The position numbers and the translations under genes are program-made. 64,000 nt of DNA from Rhodococcus sp. 14-1411-2a (lineage in GTDB: Bacteria; Actinomycetota; Actinomycetes; Mycobacteriales; Mycobacteriaceae): positions 1 to 64,000 of the forward strand of contig NZ_NPGA01000019.1 in the NCBI RefSeq assembly GCF_002259485.1, written 5' to 3'. The notes below the pieces were generated by a model. The model saw only the letters and a list, made by a program, of their open reading frames with translations, had not been told where the DNA came from and made no database searches. The stretch's first letter is position 1, and every line of letters begins with the position of its first letter. Shown in pieces: positions 1 through 8,941 of the stretch.

Positions 1-97
1 GGAAACGCCCGGTCCCATTCCGAACCCGGAAGCTAAGCCCTCCAGCGCCGATGGTACTGCACTCGACAGGGTGTGGGAGAGTAGGACACCGCCGAAC
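1..97 (+). rRNA. rrf: 5S ribosomal RNA, 3' part
   Basis: The first bases are the internal and 3' portion of an actinobacterial 5S rRNA: GGAAACGCCCGGTCCCATTC near the start, the CCGAACCCGGAAGCTAAG core, and the closing GTAGGACACCGCC. About 20 bases at the 5' end lie outside the window. It is the last gene of an rRNA operon that enters from the left. The 3' end is estimated to within a few bases. Confidence 0.95.
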
Positions 98-108
98 ACA
101 ACATCCCA

Positions 109-140
109 GAATGGCCCCCGACCACGGTCGAGGGCCATTC
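109..140 (+). terminator. rRNA operon terminator hairpin
   Basis: The arms GAATGGCCC (109-117) and GGGCCATTC (132-140) are perfectly complementary, and the stem continues inward with one mismatch to a four-base loop. A weak T-containing tail follows. Its position just after 5S rRNA fits termination of the rRNA operon. Confidence 0.8.
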
Positions 141-181
141 TGCATTTCGAAACCACCCATCACCACACCCACGAGCATCCG

Positions 182-525
182 ACGAACGCGCGCGCATTCG
201 CCACAATCCGGGCCTGACCTCGTGCCGGCAGACGACGCGACCGCGGACGCTCATAGGAGCGCAGACGCGCGCGCGTTCGCTATCCGCGCGCACAATCGCG
301 CCCCGACCACTCGCCATTTCCCGCGCACCCGACGAACGCGCGCGCACTTGCGGCGAGCGGAGTCGGGGCAGTCGGGTCTGTGTCTGAACTGGGGTGCGGG
401 CAGACGACGCGACAGCGGACTGTGTACTCCGGCGCAGACGCGCGCGCGTTTGCCATCGCGCGCACAATCGCGCCCCGACCAGCCCCCAATTCCCGCGCAC
501 TTCACGAACGCGCGCGCATTCGCGG
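182..525. repeat. GC-rich imperfect tandem repeat after rRNA operon
   Basis: Two long units lie head to tail at 182-331 (150 bases) and 332-503 (172 bases), followed by a partial third from 504. Each starts with ACGAACGCGCGCGC. The full units also share a CAGACGACGCGAC segment, a GCAGACGCGCGCGCGTT segment and GCGCGCACAATCGCGCCCCG in the same order, with variable spacers between. Open frames in this stretch are Arg/Ala-rich and change frame between units, so I do not regard them as genes. The rest of the interval 141-568 holds nothing else I can identify. Confidence 0.75.
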
Positions 526-568
526 GCGATGCCTAGGCGGCAGCAACTGTCCTGACCTGCGATACAGG

Positions 569-2167
569 TCAGGCGTGCACAGCAACGGGCTCGTCGGCGG
601 TGACTTTCACATCTTTCGGATTCGCGAGGACTGTTTCGACGGAGCGTCCGCGAAGAGTCACCGAGTCACCGAATTCCCAGCGACCCGATTCCTCGTCTGC
701 GGCACCGTCGACTGCCGTTTTGGAGGCCAGGATCGCCCCTGGAGCGTTCTTCGCCAGCTCGGAGAGGCGGGCAGCCTCGTTCACCGGGTCTCCGATCACG
801 GTGTATTCGAATCGGGACTTCGCACCGACGTTGCCGGCGACTGCGCGTCCCGCTGCGACACCCACAGCGGCACTGCATTCGGGCACTTCGACCAGCAGCC
901 GTCGGGCAATTGCTCGTGCTGCGGCCAACGCCGAGCCGCAGTGGTCGGCAATTTCGTTGGGAGCTCCGAAGATAGCGAGCGCGGCGTCACCCTCGAACTT
1001 ATTGATGAAACCGCCATGCTCGTCGACCTCGTCGACGACCACGGCGAAGAATCGATTGAGCAGATCAACGACTTCGGTGGGTGGTCGAGACGCCGCCAGC
1101 TCCGTCGATCCCACGAGGTCGATGAAGAACACTGCGATATCGCGTTCCCGGCCCCCGAGTTCGCTGTCGGATTGCAGTGCTTTCTCGGCGACCTCGTGAC
1201 CCACGTGCCTGCCGAACAGGTCACGGATCTTCTCCCGATCGCGCACACCGTCGGCCATTCGGTTGAATCCGCTCTGCAGTTCACCGAGCTCGGTGCCGTC
1301 GTACACAGCGAGACGGACATCCATGTTGCCCTTCTCCACCTCGGCCATCCCCGCGCGCACATTGTTGATGGGCGATGTCGTGGCGAAACCTCCGAGCACG
1401 GTCAGCGCAAGGCCGAACACGATCGTGATGCCACCGAGGGAAAGGATGGACACGGCGAGCTGAGTCGCTGTCGTTTCGGGATTGATGAAGCGGAAGATCG
1501 CGATGATCATCAAACCGCTGACCGGCACGCCGGTGCCCAGCAGCCACGAGAGAATCGAGCGGCCCATGACTCCGGCAATACGAATCCGTCGAGGATCGCC
1601 GGCTTCGAGTGCCCGAGCTGCAGCAGGACGAAGGGCGAATTCACTGAGCAAATAGCTGAAGGCACAGACGACTGTGCCACCGGCGGCGATGGTGAAGGCC
1701 ACCTTCGGGATCGACGCCGAGTCGATGATGCCGTCGATCGTGGTGAGCAGCAGCAAGGCTCCGATCCAGAGCAGAATTTGGATTCGCGTCAGTCGCCATG
1801 GCATCGCCAGTGTCGCGACCTGTTCTTCGCGGCTGGGTTGCCGGTCCTCGATTGCCCACCGCAAACTTCGCAGAGCGTGCGTGGTGCCCCACACCGCACC
1901 GACGACGAATGCCACGAACACGTAGACCGGGACGACGATGTAGTTCACCCACCAGTACTTGTCGGGATCGAGGACGTCCGGGCCGGGCACCACGACGCTG
2001 ATCAACACACCGACGATGACCGCGCCGATCAGATTCGACAGGATCAGGAAGACGGTCAGCAGGATCTGGATTCGGACCCGCCGTCGGCGAGGTGATTCGG
2101 AGGTGTCGCCGAGCAGTCGGGAGCCCAGCGGAGCGGCAGATCGTCTCAATTGCGGCATGGTCGTCAC
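569..2167 (-). CDS. membrane class III adenylate cyclase with HAMP domain
   Basis: Predicted to convert ATP to cAMP at the cytosolic face of the membrane. The 532-residue protein has about six hydrophobic segments in residues 30-265, then a HAMP-like linker and a class III cyclase domain from about 335 to 510. The metal-binding Asp is visible in FFIDLVGS (about 342) and the second in FEGDAALAIFG (about 394). The preceding Lys and the later GDPVNEAARL (Asp, Asn, Arg) match ATP-specific, catalytically complete enzymes. The architecture resembles M. tuberculosis Rv1318c-Rv1320c, which also lie beside nucS. The start could be the second Met three codons in. It is divergent from nucS with only 33 bases between the starts. 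Confidence 0.93.
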   Translation of the reverse strand: MTTMPQLRRSAAPLGSRLLGDTSESPRRRRVRIQILLTVFLILSNLIGAVIVGVLISVVVPGPDVLDPDKYWWVNYIVVPVYVFVAFVVGAVWGTTHALRSLRWAIEDRQPSREEQVATLAMPWRLTRIQILLWIGALLLLTTIDGIIDSASIPKVAFTIAAGGTVVCAFSYLLSEFALRPAAARALEAGDPRRIRIAGVMGRSILSWLLGTGVPVSGLMIIAIFRFINPETTATQLAVSILSLGGITIVFGLALTVLGGFATTSPINNVRAGMAEVEKGNMDVRLAVYDGTELGELQSGFNRMADGVRDREKIRDLFGRHVGHEVAEKALQSDSELGGRERDIAVFFIDLVGSTELAASRPPTEVVDLLNRFFAVVVDEVDEHGGFINKFEGDAALAIFGAPNEIADHCGSALAAARAIARRLLVEVPECSAAVGVAAGRAVAGNVGAKSRFEYTVIGDPVNEAARLSELAKNAPGAILASKTAVDGAADEESGRWEFGDSVTLRGRSVETVLANPKDVKVTADEPVAVHA

Positions 2168-2200
2168 AGACTATCGGGGCTCCTGCTTTAAGGTGGTCGA

Positions 2201-2872
2201 GTGCGTCTAGTTATTGCTCGTTGCCAAGTCGACTACGTCGGCCGCCTCACCGCACACCTCCCGTCCGCTCGCCGACTGCTCCTCGTCAAGTCCGACGGAT
2301 CGGTCAGCGTGCACGCGGACGACCGGGCCTACAAGCCCCTCAACTGGATGTCTCCGCCCTGCTGGATGGTCGAGACCACCGAGGACGAGACGACCAAGTG
2401 GATCGTCACCAACAAGGCCGGTGAGGAACTTCGCATCACCATCGACGACGTCGAACTCGACTCGAGTCACGAGTTGGGTATCGATCCCGGTTTGGTGAAA
2501 GACGGTGTGGAGGCTCACCTTCAAGAGTTGTTGGCCGAGCACGTCAGCACCTTGGGAGACGGATACACGCTCGTGCGACGCGAATACATGACGGCCATCG
2601 GACCGGTGGATCTGCTGTGCCGCAACGCCGATGGCGGAACGGTGGCAGTGGAGATCAAGCGACGTGGTGAGATCGACGGTGTCGAACAGCTGACTCGGTA
2701 TCTGGAGCTGCTCAACCGTGATCCGCTGCTGGCCCCGGTCAGTGGAGTGTTCGCTGCGCAGGTCATCAAGCCTCAGGCGAAGACACTGGCCACCGACCGC
2801 GGCATTCGTTGTCTCACACTCGACTACGACGTCCTACGGGGAACCGACAGCACCGAGTTCCGTCTTTTCTGA
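2201..2872 (+). CDS. nucS: mismatch-specific endonuclease NucS
   Basis: NucS (EndoMS) cuts both DNA strands at mismatches and starts the non-canonical mismatch repair used by actinobacteria that lack MutS/MutL. The 223-residue protein has an N-terminal DNA-binding half and a C-terminal RecB-like nuclease with the D-ExK pattern in PVDLLCR and AVEIKRR, followed by the [11 protein letters not shown] helix. It ends in EFRLF; in corynebacterial and mycobacterial NucS such a tail binds the sliding clamp. The GTG start has an AAGGTGG ribosome site about five bases upstream. It is divergent from the cyclase gene. Confidence 0.96.
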   Translation: MRLVIARCQVDYVGRLTAHLPSARRLLLVKSDGSVSVHADDRAYKPLNWMSPPCWMVETTEDETTKWIVTNKAGEELRITIDDVELDSSHELGIDPGLVKDGVEAHLQELLAEHVSTLGDGYTLVRREYMTAIGPVDLLCRNADGGTVAVEIKRRGEIDGVEQLTRYLELLNRDPLLAPVSGVFAAQVIKPQAKTLATDRGIRCLTLDYDVLRGTDSTEFRLF

Positions 2873-2913
2873 CGGCGGTCGGCACGAATCGGCCCGTTCT
2901 CTACACTGGACGG

Positions 2914-3231
2914 GTGCCTCGTCGTAACCAACCCCGCCGACCGAATCGGAGCGGCCCGAGTGATCTCGCTCCGGCTACCGATTCCGTGCTGGGCGGCAAC
3001 CGGATCGAGGTCGGTCCGGACGGTGACACGTATACGACGCGGATGGTTCCGGGTGCCAAGGCCGTGAAGACCTATCGATGCCCTGGCTGTGATCACGAGG
3101 TGCGGCCGGGCGTCGCACATGTCGTCGCGTGGCCGTCGGACGATTTCGGTGGTGCCGACAATCGCAGACATTGGCACACCGGATGTTGGTCCGGCCGAAA
3201 CACGCGAGGCCTCACCCGCAGATGGTCGTAG
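2914..3231 (+). CDS. small basic putative zinc-binding protein
   Basis: A 105-residue protein, starting at GTG 2914 in frame with a longer open frame. The N-terminus is Arg/Pro-rich and probably disordered. The C-terminal half carries CPGCDHEV, then HWHTGCW, a Cys/His arrangement that could hold one zinc ion. Homologues in this order are often labelled 'ATP/GTP-binding protein', but I see no P-loop, so that label is not supported. It follows nucS by 41 bases on the same strand and may be cotranscribed. The function is unknown. Confidence 0.75.
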   Translation: MPRRNQPRRPNRSGPSDLAPATDSVLGGNRIEVGPDGDTYTTRMVPGAKAVKTYRCPGCDHEVRPGVAHVVAWPSDDFGGADNRRHWHTGCWSGRNTRGLTRRWS

Positions 3232-3261
3232 CGGGGGAGGCCAGGCGCGGGACCTGCTGAA

Positions 3262-4221
3262 TCAGGACGCCGAGTCGGCCGATTCCTTCTCGTCCTCGGC
3301 CTTCGCGGCTGCCTTCTCTTCTTCCTTCTTCAGGATGGCCGTCGGGTCGGGATTGTCGAGCAGTTCGCTCTCGCGATTGACCGAGGCGAGCATCGCCGGA
3401 ACCGAATCGAGCTGGCCCCGAATTCCGAGCAGCTGTGCCAGTACGCGACTGCGGAGCACCCGCAGCTCCTCGGCCAGTTCTTTGGAGTGCGCGATGCGAC
3501 GGTCGGCCTGCTCACTCGCGGACTGAAGCCGTCGGGCAGCCTCGGTGGTCGCTTCCTCGATGCGGCGGGCAGCGTCGGCCTTGCTCGACGCTTCGAGTTC
3601 CTCGAGAGCAGTGAGAACCTTGGTGCGGCGCTCGGCCATCGTGATCTCGAAGTCTTCCTGAACCTTGGCGCGCTTTGCCTCGGATTCGGCAGCCAACTTG
3701 TCGCGCTCGGCCTGCGCGGCCTCGACTACTCGAGCTGCCTCGGTGCGCGCCTGAGCCATGGTCTGCTGGTGTTCGGCTTCGAGTGCCGTTCGGCGCTCTT
3801 CGAGTTCGGCCACCAGTGACTCGTGCCGTCCGCGGAGTCGGGCACTCTCTTGCTGCGCAACGGAAATCATCTCCTCGGACTCCGAGTGCGCCTTCGCGCG
3901 GACCTCGGATGCCTCGTCCGAGGCCAGTCGCAGCATTCGTGAGATGCGATCGCTCATCCCCTCCGCCGTGGTGGGCGGAACCGACAGGCGATCGATGTCC
4001 TTGCGGAGTTCGTCGATCTCGTCGCGAGCGTCGTCGAGTTGCTTGGCCAGATCACGAGCCTGCGCGGCGGCCGCATCACGATCTGCGGTCGTCAAACGTA
4101 GTTCGGCGTCGAACCGCTCGAAGTAGTTGGTGACTTCGTCGCGATCGAACCCCTTCCGAACGATGGAAAAGGGAAGTTGCACCGTGGAAGTGCGCTCATG
4201 ATCGATGGCCATGGCCGTCAA
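3262..4221 (-). CDS. DivIVA-domain coiled-coil protein
   Basis: Residues 15-50 (LPFSIVRKGFDRDEV, then YFERFDAEL) form a DivIVA-type N-terminal motif. Residues 50-290 are almost continuous coiled coil rich in Ala, Glu and Arg. The C-terminus is an acidic/Lys low-complexity tail. Proteins of this kind scaffold cell-wall growth or septation at the membrane in actinobacteria, but this one is not Wag31 itself and its exact role is unknown. Two in-frame Met codons (4221 and 4212) are both possible starts. It is convergent with the small zinc-binding protein gene. Confidence 0.8.
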   Translation of the reverse strand: MTAMAIDHERTSTVQLPFSIVRKGFDRDEVTNYFERFDAELRLTTADRDAAAAQARDLAKQLDDARDEIDELRKDIDRLSVPPTTAEGMSDRISRMLRLASDEASEVRAKAHSESEEMISVAQQESARLRGRHESLVAELEERRTALEAEHQQTMAQARTEAARVVEAAQAERDKLAAESEAKRAKVQEDFEITMAERRTKVLTALEELEASSKADAARRIEEATTEAARRLQSASEQADRRIAHSKELAEELRVLRSRVLAQLLGIRGQLDSVPAMLASVNRESELLDNPDPTAILKKEEEKAAAKAEDEKESADSAS

Positions 4222-4271
4222 TTTACCGGTGAGTCAAGTAGAGAGCCATACGGCTCGTTCACAGAGTTCGA

Positions 4272-4754
4272 TCAGTGCCCGGCGGGGTTGGGTTCGACCA
4301 ATTCGATCAGTACGCCACCGGCGTCCTTGGGGTGGACGAAGTTGATCCGAGAATCGGCGGTGCCGCGGCGCGGGGCGTCGTACAGCAACCGAACGCCGCG
4401 AGCGCGCAGCTCGGTCGAGATCTCTTCGATGTCGGTGACGCGGTAGGCCAACTGCTGCAGTCCCGGGCCGTTGCGGCCGATGAACTTGGCGATGGTGGAC
4501 GATTCGTCGATCGGCGCGAGCAACTGCAGTGCAGCGGACTTCTCGGTGGCTCCGGGGAAGGAGAGCATCGCCTCGCGAACGCCCTGCTCCTCGTTGATCT
4601 CCTCGTGCACTGCAACCATGCCGAGGTGGTCGGTGTACCAGGTGATGGCAGCGTCGAGATCGGGCACCGCGACGCCCACATGATCGATAGCCGTCACCAG
4701 ATCGGAGCGCAGCGGGGCTCCCGTGTAAGACTGCGTGCTGGAGGTCATGGCCAT
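4272..4754 (-). CDS. mce: methylmalonyl-CoA epimerase
   Basis: Interconverts (2R)- and (2S)-methylmalonyl-CoA in propionate and odd-chain fatty acid breakdown. The 160-residue protein has the glyoxalase/VOC beta-alpha-beta-beta-beta fold twice: [19 protein letters not shown] near the start (with the metal-ligand His), LQQLAYRV in the middle and [10 protein letters not shown] at the end (with the metal-ligand Glu). A much longer open frame runs into it from upstream but is only antisense read-through. The start chosen is Met at 4754; Met at 4748 is equally possible. It is divergent from the thiolase gene, as in M. tuberculosis Rv1322A/fadA4. Confidence 0.92.
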   Translation of the reverse strand: MAMTSSTQSYTGAPLRSDLVTAIDHVGVAVPDLDAAITWYTDHLGMVAVHEEINEEQGVREAMLSFPGATEKSAALQLLAPIDESSTIAKFIGRNGPGLQQLAYRVTDIEEISTELRARGVRLLYDAPRRGTADSRINFVHPKDAGGVLIELVEPNPAGH

Positions 4755-4859
4755 GACGTTAGCGCCAGCTGCGTTTCGGTGCTCCGCCCGGCCGGTATCG
4801 GTAGGGGGCGTCGGAGCGTTGATCTCGACAAGGCCGTCTTCATACTTTCGGAGGAAATC

Positions 4860-6050
4860 GTGACCACAACAGTCATCGTCGCCGGCGCTCGCACACCCGT
4901 GGGACGTTTTTCGGGCGCACTCAAGGATTTCTCGGGATCGGATCTCGGCGGAATTGCCATCAAGGGTGCCCTCGACAAGGCCAGCGTTGCGCCGGATCAG
5001 GTCGACTACGTCATCATGGGCCAGGTTCTCACCGCTGGTGCCGGTCAGATCCCGGCGCGGCAGGCTGCGGTTGCCGCTGGTATTCCGATGACCGTGCCCG
5101 CACTGACGATCAACAAGGTCTGCCTGTCCGGAGTCGACGCCATCGCACTGGCCGACCAGCTCATTCGCGCGGGTGAATTCGAGATCGTCGTCGCAGGCGG
5201 TCAGGAGTCGATGACCCAGGCGCCGCACATGCTCGAGAAGTCGCGGGCCGGATTCAAGTACGGCGATGTCACCATGCGTGATCACCTCGCCTACGACGGT
5301 CTGTACGACATCTTCACCGATCAGGCCATGGGTGCGTTGACCGAGCAGCGGAACCAGAGCTCCGAGGCGATCAGCCGCGAGGAGCAGGACACCTTCGCTG
5401 CCGCGTCGCACCAGAAAGCCGCCACGGCGTGGAAGAACGGGGTATTCGACAACGAGGTCGTCCCGGTCTCGATCCCGCAGCGCAAGGGTGAGCCGATCCA
5501 GTTCACCGCGGACGAAGGCATTCGCGCCGACACCACGGTCGATTCCCTCGGCAAGCTTCGCCCCGCCTTCGACAAGGCCGGCACCGTCACTGCGGGATCC
5601 GCGTCGCAGATTTCCGACGGTGCTGCCGCCGTCGTGGTGATGAGCAAGGAGAAGGCGGAGTCGCTCGGTCTGACCTGGCTCGCCGAGATCGGTGCACACG
5701 GGGTGGTGGCCGGTCCCGACTCCACCTTGCAGTCGCAGCCTGCGCGCGCTATCGCCAAGGCGTGCGAGAAGGAAGGCATCGACCCGAAGGACCTCGACGT
5801 CGTGGAGATCAACGAGGCGTTCGCAGCGGTCGGAATCGCGTCGACGCGTGAACTCGGCATCGATCCCGAGATCGTCAACGTCAACGGGGGAGCGATCTCG
5901 ATCGGGCATCCCCTGGGCATGTCGGGAGCTCGCATCGCCTTGCATCTGGCTCTCGAGCTGCAGCGTCGCGGCGGCGGAGTGGGCGCTGCCGCACTGTGCG
6001 GCGGCGGTGGACAGGGCGACGCCCTCATCGTTCGAGTGCCGAAGCAGTAG
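4860..6050 (+). CDS. fadA4: acetyl-CoA acetyltransferase (thiolase)
   Basis: A degradative or biosynthetic thiolase of 396 residues that condenses or cleaves acetoacetyl-CoA. The nucleophilic Cys88 lies in NKVCLSG. The second triad is visible as [15 protein letters not shown] and the C-terminal CGGGGQGDA, so all catalytic residues are present. The GTG start is preceded by a near-perfect GGAGGAAAT ribosome site. The position beside methylmalonyl-CoA epimerase matches fadA4 (Rv1323). A strong hairpin follows the stop codon. Confidence 0.95.
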   Translation: MTTTVIVAGARTPVGRFSGALKDFSGSDLGGIAIKGALDKASVAPDQVDYVIMGQVLTAGAGQIPARQAAVAAGIPMTVPALTINKVCLSGVDAIALADQLIRAGEFEIVVAGGQESMTQAPHMLEKSRAGFKYGDVTMRDHLAYDGLYDIFTDQAMGALTEQRNQSSEAISREEQDTFAAASHQKAATAWKNGVFDNEVVPVSIPQRKGEPIQFTADEGIRADTTVDSLGKLRPAFDKAGTVTAGSASQISDGAAAVVVMSKEKAESLGLTWLAEIGAHGVVAGPDSTLQSQPARAIAKACEKEGIDPKDLDVVEINEAFAAVGIASTRELGIDPEIVNVNGGAISIGHPLGMSGARIALHLALELQRRGGGVGAAALCGGGGQGDALIVRVPKQ

Positions 6051-6054
6051 GACT

Positions 6055-6095
6055 CGTAGTGGCTCTGGAGAAGAACTGAGACCAGAGCCACTACG
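6055..6095 (+). terminator. hairpin terminator after thiolase gene
   Basis: CGTAGTGGCTCTGG (6055-6068) pairs perfectly with CCAGAGCCACTACG (6082-6095) across a 13-base loop. The stem begins five bases after the thiolase stop codon. There is no long T tract, which is common for actinobacterial terminators. Confidence 0.85.
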
Positions 6096-6128
6096 CTCCG
6101 TCGTAGCAGACCGGGCACAATAGCTGGC

Positions 6129-6491
6129 ATGACCAACTTCTTCGACCTGAGCAGCACGGCCAAACGTTTTCGTTTCATCGCCGTGCTCGAAGCGTTCACC
6201 TGGCTCGGACTGCTGATCGGAATGGCGTTCAAGTACATCCCCGCCGACGGCAACGAAATCGGCGTGAAGATCTTCGGACCGATCCACGGCGGCGTGTTCG
6301 TGGTGTACCTGGCCGTTGCCGTGTTGACGGCGATCAAGCTCAAGTGGGACGTCAAGGCGACCTTGCTCGCTCTCGTCGCGGCGTTCCCCCCCTTCGGCAC
6401 CGTGATCTTCGAGATCTGGGCCGCGCGCACCGGCCGTCTCGCCGAGCTGAGCACCGGCCGATCCGCCGCCGATGCCAAGGTTCTCTCCTGA
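6129..6491 (+). CDS. DUF3817 integral membrane protein
   Basis: A 120-residue protein with about three membrane segments: around residues 16-37, 58-78 and 85-105. The signature GPIHGGVFVVYLAVAVLTAIK marks the DUF3817 family. No catalytic residues are apparent and the function is unknown. A second family member sits at 25,261-25,614 in this window and keeps the same HG-x-V-x-x-VYL core. Confidence 0.85.
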   Translation: MTNFFDLSSTAKRFRFIAVLEAFTWLGLLIGMAFKYIPADGNEIGVKIFGPIHGGVFVVYLAVAVLTAIKLKWDVKATLLALVAAFPPFGTVIFEIWAARTGRLAELSTGRSAADAKVLS

Positions 6492-6538
6492 CTGCCCGCC
6501 AGTGGATGACGCATCGCGTTAGTGACAAACTGTAGGGC

Positions 6539-7483
6539 GTGACTCGACCCGGTTCCCGTCCTCCCGTCCGCCCGTCAGCCGTCGTTCCCGCATCCATTGC
6601 CGGTGCCGTCGACCTGTCCGTTCTCAAGGACCGTCCGGCACCTGCACCTGCAGCCGAACCCGCAGGCGACGCGGGAGGAATGGCACCGATCGTGGACGTG
6701 ACCGCGGCGACGTTCGAGGCCGAGGTGTTGCAGCGGTCCACGCAGGTACCGGTGATCGTCGACCTGGGTTCGGCGCGTTCGCCGCAGTCCCAGGCGTTGA
6801 CGCGTCAGCTCGGGCAGCTGGCCGTGGAAGCCGCGGGTACGTGGGTGCTCGCGCGGGTCGAGGTGGACTCCAATCCGCAGATCGCACAGGCCTTCGGCGT
6901 ACAGGCCATTCCGACGGTGGTTGCCGTCGCAGCGGGCCAGCCCCTCGCCGACTTCCAGGGCACCCAGTCGGACGAGCAGTTGCGTCAGTGGCTACAAGCC
7001 GTCGAGCAGGCGACTGCAGGAAAGCTCACCGGGCCTCCCGGGGCGGCTGCTGCCGAAGCGGAACCCGAGATCGAGGATCCGCGGATCGTTGCAGCCGAAG
7101 AGGCCATCGACGAGGGTGATTTCGACAAGGCAGAAGCTGCCTACCAGGCGATCATCGACGCCGAACCGAAGAACACCGAGGCGGTTGCTGCGCTGCGCCA
7201 GGTCAAGTTCCTCGCGCGGGTGCAGAACCTGGCACCGGACGCGATTGCCCTCGCCGACGCCGACGCCGGAAACGTACAGGCTCGGATCGATGCAGCGGAC
7301 GCCGAAATGGCCGGTCAGCAACCGGAGCAGGCCTTCGCTCGTCTGATCGACGGAATCAAGATCAGCGCAGGCGACGACCGCACTGCACTGCGCACTCGAC
7401 TGCTCGAGCTGTTCGAGCTGTTCGACTCGGCCGATCCGCTGGTGGTCTCCGCGCGGCGCAAGCTCGCGTCCGCTCTGTACTGA
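6539..7483 (+). CDS. thioredoxin-fold/TPR protein lacking CxxC (CnoX-like)
   Basis: A 314-residue protein that begins at GTG. After a Pro-rich leader (1-45), residues 50-155 form a thioredoxin fold (VPVIVDLGSARSPQSQALTR, then AQAFGVQAIPTVVAV with the cis-Pro). The redox CxxC site is replaced by ARSPQ, so it cannot act as a disulfide oxidoreductase. Residues 175-314 contain tetratricopeptide-like helices (EEAIDEGDFDKAEAAYQAII). This layout matches Rv1324 and the chaperedoxin CnoX/YbbN, which holds unfolding proteins. The chaperone role is inferred from the family. Confidence 0.87.
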   Translation: MTRPGSRPPVRPSAVVPASIAGAVDLSVLKDRPAPAPAAEPAGDAGGMAPIVDVTAATFEAEVLQRSTQVPVIVDLGSARSPQSQALTRQLGQLAVEAAGTWVLARVEVDSNPQIAQAFGVQAIPTVVAVAAGQPLADFQGTQSDEQLRQWLQAVEQATAGKLTGPPGAAAAEAEPEIEDPRIVAAEEAIDEGDFDKAEAAYQAIIDAEPKNTEAVAALRQVKFLARVQNLAPDAIALADADAGNVQARIDAADAEMAGQQPEQAFARLIDGIKISAGDDRTALRTRLLELFELFDSADPLVVSARRKLASALY

Positions 7484-7492
7484 CAGCAGGAC

Positions 7493-8941
7493 TCAGCTGT
7501 AGCGCGCGTCGCACAGTTCCTTGCCGCCGAGAACTCCCGAACGGAACGCGTCGACTCGGGAGAACCCCGACGGCAGCGTCGTACCGTTGACGTCGCTGGC
7601 TGCGAGGCCGTCGCTGAGCAGTCCGGACACGGCTTCGTCGAGATCGCCTGGGGAAAGAAAGACTTCGAGGCCGGTGTCACCGTTCTCGGCGCTCATCGCC
7701 GAGGTGATGACCCCGGACAGGCATGCCGAACGCAGAGCGGTCTGCGGGTCGTCGAGGGTCTGGCCGGCTTCCTTCTGCACCGCGAGGGTGTAGCGCGAGG
7801 CGAACAGCACGTAGGCGCTGTAGTCACCGGAGACGTTGAGCGGCAATATGTCTCCTCGCTGCGGGGTCTCGGGCTGGCCGACTTCGGCCAGGCCCTCGAC
7901 GTCGACGCCGATGGTGTTGGTCGAGGGGCAGTACGACACCGGCGCAGTGGCTTCGGCGTCGGCGCATCCGACGTCCGATCCGGTGTAGTCGACGGCCGGG
8001 GGATCTGCGACGGGCAGTACCTGCTCGAAGGATCGAGTGAAGGCGTCGAGGGAGTCCTCCGTGACCGGTAGTTCACCCGAGTCGTCAGGATCGTCGAATT
8101 TCTGCGGCAACGATGCTCGACGCGAGTCGATCTCGGCCTCGTCGATGCTCGTGCAGGCCCCGGCACCGTCGGTGAAGCCGATCTGCACTGCGGTGACGCG
8201 CTCGAAGGCAGAGCCGTGTACCGATTCCGGATCGTTGGGATCCACGTCGCGCACGGCGACGGTTGCGGCGAGGACGCCGTTCAGTCCGTCCGAGGTGTTG
8301 ATGGTGAAGTGCGGCGCATCACCCTCGGCGACGTGGCGGATGAAGGCACCGGCGAAACAGTCGGCCTGTTGCTCGGCAACGATGGTCGGGGTGTCGTCGC
8401 CGACGAGCCCCGACTGGTGCTGAATGGCATGGCCGTATTCGTGGGCGATGACCATCACTACCGACATCGGTCCGAACGCGTCGACCAGAGCCGGTAGCAG
8501 GATGGTCCTGTCCCAGCCGATCGAGTCGTCACGGGTGCAGTAGGCAGCGTTGGGAATACCGCCGGTTCGGTCTCCGCAGAATCTGATGCCCGATCCCTCG
8601 TCCTCGGACGCGTCCCACGAGACGACCTTCGAGACCGGGGTGAACGTGCCCTTGAACAAGCTGGAGTACTGCTCGGCCCAGAACTGCTGGATGTCGTCGA
8701 TCGCGTTCGTGGCGAGGATGTCCGAGTCGGTGCCCTCGGCGTTCTCCACGGTGATGGTCGAATCGGGGGCATCGGGCCGGGGCCCGCTGGGCCCGCTCGT
8801 CACCGGGAGTCCGGCAACGGTGAACGGGTTCTCGTAGATCGATACGGCGTTTCCGCTGACGGTCTGCGCGCACGAGGTCAACAGAATCAGCCCTGCAGTG
8901 GCGGCCGCGGCCAGTAGTCGGGGTGTGCGGCCGCCACTCAT
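7493..8941 (-). CDS. lipoprotein zinc metallopeptidase
   Basis: A 482-residue exported protein. The N-terminus is a lipoprotein signal with lipobox LTSC at residues 21-24. The zinc-protease motif VIAHEYGHAIQHQ (HExxH) lies near residue 165, with a downstream EQQADCFAGAF segment giving the likely third ligand, as in the YpfJ-type neutral zinc metallopeptidases. The start ATG directly follows the glgB stop (TAGATG) with GGAG six bases upstream inside glgB, so it is probably translated from the glgE-glgB message. The substrate is unknown. Confidence 0.88.
   Translation of the reverse strand: MSGGRTPRLLAAAATAGLILLTSCAQTVSGNAVSIYENPFTVAGLPVTSGPSGPRPDAPDSTITVENAEGTDSDILATNAIDDIQQFWAEQYSSLFKGTFTPVSKVVSWDASEDEGSGIRFCGDRTGGIPNAAYCTRDDSIGWDRTILLPALVDAFGPMSVVMVIAHEYGHAIQHQSGLVGDDTPTIVAEQQADCFAGAFIRHVAEGDAPHFTINTSDGLNGVLAATVAVRDVDPNDPESVHGSAFERVTAVQIGFTDGAGACTSIDEAEIDSRRASLPQKFDDPDDSGELPVTEDSLDAFTRSFEQVLPVADPPAVDYTGSDVGCADAEATAPVSYCPSTNTIGVDVEGLAEVGQPETPQRGDILPLNVSGDYSAYVLFASRYTLAVQKEAGQTLDDPQTALRSACLSGVITSAMSAENGDTGLEVFLSPGDLDEAVSGLLSDGLAASDVNGTTLPSGFSRVDAFRSGVLGGKELCDARYS

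Noticed and set aside
380..2095. Long plus-strand open frame over the adenylate cyclase gene
   Set aside because: It is antisense to a gene with complete catalytic motifs; the composition (Arg, His, Asp-rich) is a GC-rich shadow.
4272..6287. 671-codon minus-strand frame covering the thiolase
   Set aside because: Only its last 160 codons are a gene (methylmalonyl-CoA epimerase); the rest is antisense to the thiolase.
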